From assembly GCA_001800495.1 (NCBI GenBank), contig MGVM01000222.1:9641-19086 (forward strand): a stretch of 9,446 nucleotides of DNA. The letters are read 5' to 3'. Shown here in pieces: positions 5,873 to 9,446 of this stretch. Below the pieces are notes generated by a model. That model was not told the origin of the DNA and searched no databases. It worked only from the letters and a program-made list of their open reading frames with translations. How positions within the stretch are numbered: position 1 is the first letter of the stretch; every line of letters begins with the position of its first letter. Made by a program: the position numbers and the translations under genes. Origin of the DNA: Elusimicrobia bacterium RIFOXYB2_FULL_48_7 (GTDB lineage Bacteria > Elusimicrobiota > Endomicrobiia > CG1-02-37-114 > XYA2-FULL-39-19).

Positions 5873-6418
5873 ATGAAAAAACACGAACATTCTGGCGGTG
5901 GTGGAAGCCATTTTCGAAACCCTGCAGAGATATTAACTAGAAAAACAGTAAAACAAAAAGTTGGACCGATATGCGGATTGTGCGGCAAAACCAGGAATCT
6001 AACAAAAACTGATTGCTGCGGGAATTGGATTTGTGATGACGAGCATAAATACAAGGCTTTCTCATATACCAGAAATAGTTGTCACCGGAACCACAGCAGG
6101 TATACTCTTTGTGCATATCATTCCAATGAAGGGCATGAGGGTAAATGGCAGACATGCCGGAAATGCCGTAATTCATTTGAGACTGAGATGTATGTCTGGT
6201 ATGGGACAAACGAGTATAATTTCGTTAAGTTAAAGAATCCTCCAAGTTATAAACCTGCTAAATGCGCCGAGTGTGAGACGGTTATTAAACTAAGCATGGA
6301 TGGCTATAGTATTAGCGGTGGCAAATATTTATGTATAGAATGCAGTGACAAGGAAACGGAAAATAGAATTCGCCAATTTGAAAGAGATAAAGCAAAAAAA
6401 CGACCCGCCTCTCCTTAA
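5873..6418 (+). CDS. Uncharacterised multi-zinc-site protein
   Basis: This 181-residue hydrophilic protein has no signal peptide or membrane helix. After a Gly/His-rich start (HEHSGGGGSH) come many paired Cys/His ligands: Cys34-Cys37, Cys48/Cys49-Cys54, His58, Cys70-His71-His74, Cys80-His83, Cys95-Cys98, then Cys131-Cys134 with Cys154-Cys157. The last four make a plain C-terminal zinc ribbon. The earlier ones suggest one or two cross-brace or treble-clef sites. The C-terminus is highly charged (RIRQFERDKAKKR). I know of similar hypothetical proteins but no assigned function. It begins 9 bases after the acetyltransferase stop with only a weak GGGA ribosome-binding site, so its translation is probably coupled to that gene. 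Codon use is AT-rich like the acetyltransferase and unlike the MFS gene downstream. It could be a nucleic-acid-binding or protein-binding adaptor; no enzymatic motif is visible. Confidence 0.8.
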   Translation: MKKHEHSGGGGSHFRNPAEILTRKTVKQKVGPICGLCGKTRNLTKTDCCGNWICDDEHKYKAFSYTRNSCHRNHSRYTLCAYHSNEGHEGKWQTCRKCRNSFETEMYVWYGTNEYNFVKLKNPPSYKPAKCAECETVIKLSMDGYSISGGKYLCIECSDKETENRIRQFERDKAKKRPASP

Positions 6419-6448
6419 CCAATCGGGAATACATTCCTTTTTAGTCTT

Positions 6449-6485
6449 ACTAAAATGGAGTATGCTCCATTTTAGTTAACTTTTC
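6449..6485 (+). terminator. Rho-independent-type terminator after the zinc protein
   Basis: ACTAAAATGGAG (6449-6460) and CTCCATTTTAGT (6465-6476) form a perfect 12-bp stem with a TATG loop, followed by TAACTTTTC. The outer stem pairs an A-run with a T-run, as in many AT-rich terminators. It lies 30 bases after the zinc-protein stop and closes that transcription unit. A much weaker hairpin followed by five Ts (GGAA-TACA-TTCC-TTTTT, 6426-6442) precedes it. Confidence 0.72.
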
Positions 6486-6538
6486 AAAACAGCATACAAT
6501 TCAAAGTTTTAATTAAAAATCGGCTTATATCTTTGAAA

Positions 6539-6567
6539 TTGATTTACATTTATCCTTTTCATATAAT
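6539..6567 (+). promoter_or_regulatory. Sigma70-like promoter for recQ
   Basis: TTGATT (6539-6544, four of six consensus bases) and a perfect TATAAT (6562-6567) are 17 bases apart. Transcription should begin near 6574, leaving a leader of about 23 bases before the recQ ATG. No LexA-type box was recognised beside it. Confidence 0.65.
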
Positions 6568-6596
6568 ATTTTTAAGAGAGAAAACACTTCTTCGTT

Positions 6597-8417
6597 ATGG
6601 AAAATAATTTATTGCAGGTGCTCACCCAGTATTGGGGTTATACTAGTTTCCGGGCGTTTCAGGAGGAGGCTATACGGTCTATTCTGGATGACCGGGATAC
6701 GCTTACCATTCTGCCTACGGGGGGCGGGAAGTCTGTTTGTTTTCAGCTGCCTACGTTAGTCACGGAGGGCACGGCTATAATCATTTCGCCGCTTATTTCT
6801 TTGATGAAAGACCAGGTGGATTATCTTAAGGAAATGGGGTTGGCGGCAGAATCTTTGAATTCAAGTTTGACGGCTAAAACTAGGTATGAGGTTATAGAAA
6901 AAATCCGGGAGGGGAAGGTGAAATTGTTGTATCTTTCCCCGGAACGGCTTATGTTTGAAGAGACCAGGGATTTATTGCAAAGCATCAAACTTTCTTTTTT
7001 TGTTATTGACGAGGCTCATTGCATCAGCCATTGGGGGCATAATTTCCGCCAGGAATACCGCCAGTTGGGCGTTATAAAGCAAGAGTTTAAGAATATTGCC
7101 ATCCACGCATTTACTGCCACGGCTACGGAGCAGGTACAGAAGGATATTGTGGCGCAGTTAAAGCTGGACTCGCCGCATATTTATATCGGGAATGTGGACC
7201 GGCCAAACCTTACTTATCGCGTGAAACAAAGGTCGGGGAATATATTAAGCCTCATCGTTGACGTTATAAAAAAACACCCGGATGAGCCGGGCATTATCTA
7301 CTGTATAAAGCGCTCAGATGTTGATGATATTTCACAAAGGCTAAATGATCTCGGTTATAAATCACTGCCTTACCACGCGGGGCTTCCAGACAGGGAAAGA
7401 AAGAGAAACCAGGATGAGTTTTCCGCGGAAAATGTACCTATAATCGTCGCCACCATTGCCTTTGGCATGGGGGTGGACCGCTCAAACATCCGTTATGTAA
7501 TCCATGCCGCTATGCCCAAATCTATAGAACATTACCAGCAGGAAACCGGCCGGGCGGGCCGGGACGGATTGCCTGCCGATTGCTATCTTTTTTATTCCGG
7601 GCAGGATTACAGGATTTGGGAATATATGCTGGGGGATTCCCCGGACAGAGATGTGCTGCTGGCAAAGTTGCGGGCGATGTACAATTTTTGCACCCGGCCT
7701 GAATGCAGGCACCGCTATTTAGTGCATTATTTCTCCCAGGATTATGAGAACAAAAACTGCAGCGCCTGCGATTACTGCATGGGCGAGATCGCCATGGTGG
7801 ATGACCCGCTTATAACAGGGCAGAAAATCCTTTCCTGTGTTGCCCGGGTAAATGAAAAATTCGGCGCCGGCCATATTGCGGATATACTTAAAGGAAGCAA
7901 TACTGAAGCTGTCAGGCGCTGGGGGCATGACGCGCTCTCAACATTTGCATTGATGAAAGATGAAACCCACTCTACTCTTAATTATATGATTGAACAACTC
8001 ATAGGGCAGGACTATCTCAAAAGGGAAGGGGAATTTTCCACGCTTGCCATTACCGAACTCGGCAGGAGCCTTCTCAGGGGCGAAGTTGTGCCTATCATAG
8101 CAAAACCCATCACGCCAATAAAAAAGAAGGAAGTAGAAAAGAAATATAAACTGAAGAATTCCCTTGAGTGGGAAGGTATAGACAAAGCGCTTTTTAAGGA
8201 ACTCCGCGAAAAGAGAGCCGAACTGGCAAGGCTAAAAAGCGTTCCCGCCTACATTGTTTTCAGCGATAAAACCCTCAAAGATATGGCCCTGCAAAAACCG
8301 GTAACCCTCGCCCAGTTTTCCGGGGTATTTGGTGTCGGAGCTGTGAAGCAGAAAACCTACGGCGATACTTTCATCCGCCTGATTAAAGATTACCTTAGCC
8401 GTTCCGGCGCAATATGA
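6597..8417 (+). CDS. recQ: ATP-dependent DNA helicase RecQ
   Basis: RecQ is a 3'-5' superfamily 2 helicase that unwinds recombination and stalled-fork intermediates. All domains are present and the length of 606 residues equals the classic bacterial form. Motif 0 is in GYTSFRAFQEEAI (14-26), Walker A TGGGKS is at 41-46, DEAH at 138-141 with the aromatic-rich loop CISHWGHNFR (142-151), motif III ATAT at 174-177, and motif VI QETGRAGRDG at 315-324. The RQC zinc site uses Cys370, Cys388, Cys391 and Cys394. A winged helix follows (about 405-500), then a charged linker (KKKEVEKKYK) and a C-terminal HRDC domain (about 522-604). The start agrees with family N-termini, although the nearest purine-rich site (AAGAGAG, about 6573-6579) is far from the ATG and weak. 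It is transcribed alone from the promoter at 6539. Gene neighbours give no specialised context, so a housekeeping role is likely. Confidence 0.97.
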   Translation: MENNLLQVLTQYWGYTSFRAFQEEAIRSILDDRDTLTILPTGGGKSVCFQLPTLVTEGTAIIISPLISLMKDQVDYLKEMGLAAESLNSSLTAKTRYEVIEKIREGKVKLLYLSPERLMFEETRDLLQSIKLSFFVIDEAHCISHWGHNFRQEYRQLGVIKQEFKNIAIHAFTATATEQVQKDIVAQLKLDSPHIYIGNVDRPNLTYRVKQRSGNILSLIVDVIKKHPDEPGIIYCIKRSDVDDISQRLNDLGYKSLPYHAGLPDRERKRNQDEFSAENVPIIVATIAFGMGVDRSNIRYVIHAAMPKSIEHYQQETGRAGRDGLPADCYLFYSGQDYRIWEYMLGDSPDRDVLLAKLRAMYNFCTRPECRHRYLVHYFSQDYENKNCSACDYCMGEIAMVDDPLITGQKILSCVARVNEKFGAGHIADILKGSNTEAVRRWGHDALSTFALMKDETHSTLNYMIEQLIGQDYLKREGEFSTLAITELGRSLLRGEVVPIIAKPITPIKKKEVEKKYKLKNSLEWEGIDKALFKELREKRAELARLKSVPAYIVFSDKTLKDMALQKPVTLAQFSGVFGVGAVKQKTYGDTFIRLIKDYLSRSGAI

Positions 8418-8435
8418 ATTGCATCGGAATTTATA

Positions 8436-8441
8436 TATAAT
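8436..8441 (+). promoter_or_regulatory. Possible -10 element upstream of the MFS gene
   Basis: A perfect TATAAT sits in the 58-base gap after recQ, 34 bases before the preferred MFS start. No good -35 lies at 16-18 bases, since the region there is the end of recQ. A weak or activator-dependent promoter is possible. Confidence 0.3.
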
Positions 8442-8475
8442 TTAGCTATATCAGGATTGAGAAGGTGTTTTGATC

Positions 8476-9342
8476 ATGGAAAACTGGAAAAAGAACCTGT
8501 CCGCGCTGTCCGTAGTGATTTTCATCTCGAACGCAGGGATAACAAGCGTCCTGTCGTTTTTACCTTTCTATATACGCCAGGTCGGCGTCCCGCCGGGGCA
8601 AAGCCTGGAATTCTGGTCAAGCATGATTTACTCGGTCAGCTTCGTGTTCATCTGCCTGATGGGCCCGGTCTGGGGCATAGTCGGCGACAGGTACGGGCAC
8701 AAGGTAAACATAAACCGCGCGCTCGCCGGGATCACGGTCATCTTCATATTGATGGCTTTCGCCCGCAGTGTTTATGACCTGTTCTTTTTGAGGTTGTTTT
8801 TCGGGATATTGGCGGGATATTACCCGGCCAGCATGGCGCTGATGTCCAATATGACACCGAAGGACAAACTCGGCGTGACCCTGGGGTCCATCCAGACCTC
8901 AGCTATTGCCGGTGCTATAGCCGGGCCGTTCATCGGCGGTGTTTTGGCGGACCTGGTCGGGTACAGGAACGTGTTTTTGGTCATTGGCGGCGCGCATTTA
9001 ATATGCGTGGCCATAAGCATGCTGTTGGTGACGGAAAACAGGGCTGAAAGTCCGAAAGCGGAAAAAACAAAGTTCTTCGATAACCTGAAATACATCCTTA
9101 ATTCCGGGCCCCTGCGCACAATGTTCCTTTCTGTTCTTATTATGCAGGCCTCCCTGCTCATTGTACAGCCGGTGTTTTCGCTTTTTATAGAGCAGATAGG
9201 CAGCACAACGACCCGGCACATGGCAAGTTTGGCGGGGATAATATTTTCTTCGGCGGCCGTGAGCTTTGCAATGGCTGGCCTTGCAAGGGAAACCAGTTTG
9301 TCGGCCCTGTTTGGCGTGCCATTGGACATGGCCTTTTGTTAG
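8476..9342 (+). CDS. MFS (DHA1, MdtG-like) exporter, C-terminally truncated
   Basis: This is an inner-membrane drug:proton antiporter-type major facilitator. From the ATG at 8476 it has 288 residues. That start is preferred because GAAGGTG at 8461-8467 is 8 bases away, whereas a TTG at 8470 would be too close. NWKKNLSALSVV near the N-terminus and the overall layout resemble MdtG. Motif A (GIVGDRYGHK, 67-76) and the antiporter motif C (GAIAGPFIGG, 146-155) are intact. The central loop is at about 187-205. Helices can be followed to AGIIFSSAAVSFAMAGL (253-269), about helix 8. The remaining tail (ARETSLSALFGVPLDMAFC) does not look like an MFS helix hairpin, and the protein ends over 100 residues short of the usual 400 or so. 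A frameshift, rearrangement or assembly break near 9280-9330 is likely, and the product probably would not work. GC-rich codon use differs from the AT-rich cassette upstream. Confidence 0.8.
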   Translation: MENWKKNLSALSVVIFISNAGITSVLSFLPFYIRQVGVPPGQSLEFWSSMIYSVSFVFICLMGPVWGIVGDRYGHKVNINRALAGITVIFILMAFARSVYDLFFLRLFFGILAGYYPASMALMSNMTPKDKLGVTLGSIQTSAIAGAIAGPFIGGVLADLVGYRNVFLVIGGAHLICVAISMLLVTENRAESPKAEKTKFFDNLKYILNSGPLRTMFLSVLIMQASLLIVQPVFSLFIEQIGSTTTRHMASLAGIIFSSAAVSFAMAGLARETSLSALFGVPLDMAFC

Positions 9343-9446
9343 CACAGATCGAATGGGGACTGAAAGAATTTTGGAGCGGTTGAGCGTAGCCAAGCCGGCA
9401 GGCGGGCGAAAGGTGGAAAGGTCGGGAGAATCAGGAGCGAGGGCCG
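9343..9446. other. Window end without a recognisable gene
   Basis: The last 104 bases follow the premature stop of the MFS gene. They are purine-rich on the plus strand (GGCGGGCGAAAGGTGGAAAGG). In no plus-strand frame do they resume a hydrophobic MFS-like sequence: one frame stays open but is hydrophilic and basic, and another gives GHGLLLAQIEWGLKEFWSG and then a stop. They may be intergenic repeat or inserted DNA. I cannot identify them. Confidence 0.4.

Noticed and set aside
5794..6209. Minus-strand frames opposite the acetyltransferase end and zinc protein
   Set aside because: The plus-strand frames carry family motifs and ordered Cys pairs. The opposite frames are low-complexity shadows without start signals.
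8470..8475. TTG at 8470 as the MFS start
   Set aside because: The GAAGGTG ribosome-binding site would be only about two bases away. The ATG at 8476 has proper spacing.
8820..9329. Minus-strand open frame of 169 codons opposite the MFS gene
   Set aside because: The plus strand shows clear MFS motifs A and C. The antisense frame has no family features and arises from GC-rich codon use.

Overview
This window carries bacterial chromosomal DNA. The organism is probably a diderm (Gram-negative type). The first 47 bases can be read as the end of an outer-membrane beta-barrel protein, and the genes are compact with mostly good Shine-Dalgarno sites and sigma70-like promoters. A DedA protein, a TerB-fold protein of a type I associate with the PVC/Omnitrophota side of the tree, a CtpF/PacL-like cation ATPase and a full RecQ fit an environmental lineage. 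The phylum cannot be fixed from this sequence alone. Base composition is uneven: the acetyltransferase/zinc-protein pair at 5.2-6.4 kb is AT-rich, whereas the transporter at 8.5-9.3 kb is GC-rich at third positions. The neighbourhood therefore looks mosaic.

Layout: (1) 1-219 holds the end of an upstream gene, a set of TTCTGAA/TTCAGAA dyads and a terminator-like hairpin. (2) 220-4356 is a plus-strand run: a 41-residue one-helix membrane protein too short for ordinary ORF calling, a DedA membrane protein whose start codon overlaps it by ATGA, a TerB-fold protein, and a P-type (P2) cation ATPase. (3) A TMEM165/GDT1-family Mn/Ca transporter (4407-4982, minus strand) converges on the ATPase. (4) A divergent region (4983-5221) holds one promoter for the GDT1 gene and a fully consensus sigma70 promoter facing right. 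(5) That rightward promoter drives a possible 28-residue peptide, a Vat/CatB-type hexapeptide acetyltransferase and an uncharacterised multi-zinc-site protein. The unit ends at a perfect 12-bp hairpin terminator. (6) recQ follows with its own promoter. (7) Last is an MdtG-like MFS exporter that loses its final third, followed by 104 bases without a recognisable gene.

How the genes may work together: the left half reads as a membrane and divalent-cation homeostasis neighbourhood (lipid-carrier or membrane-homeostasis DedA, TerB-fold protein, cation ATPase, Mn/Ca exchanger). The acetyltransferase/zinc-protein pair forms a self-contained expression cassette of unknown substrate. The most interesting items are the overlapping small membrane ORF before dedA, the ATPase that keeps every Ca-site ligand except the key M6 aspartate (Ala739 instead), the cassette with its unknown zinc protein, the possible leaderless peptide at its promoter, and the broken MFS gene. 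I found no CRISPR array, tRNA, rRNA, insertion sequence or phage gene.
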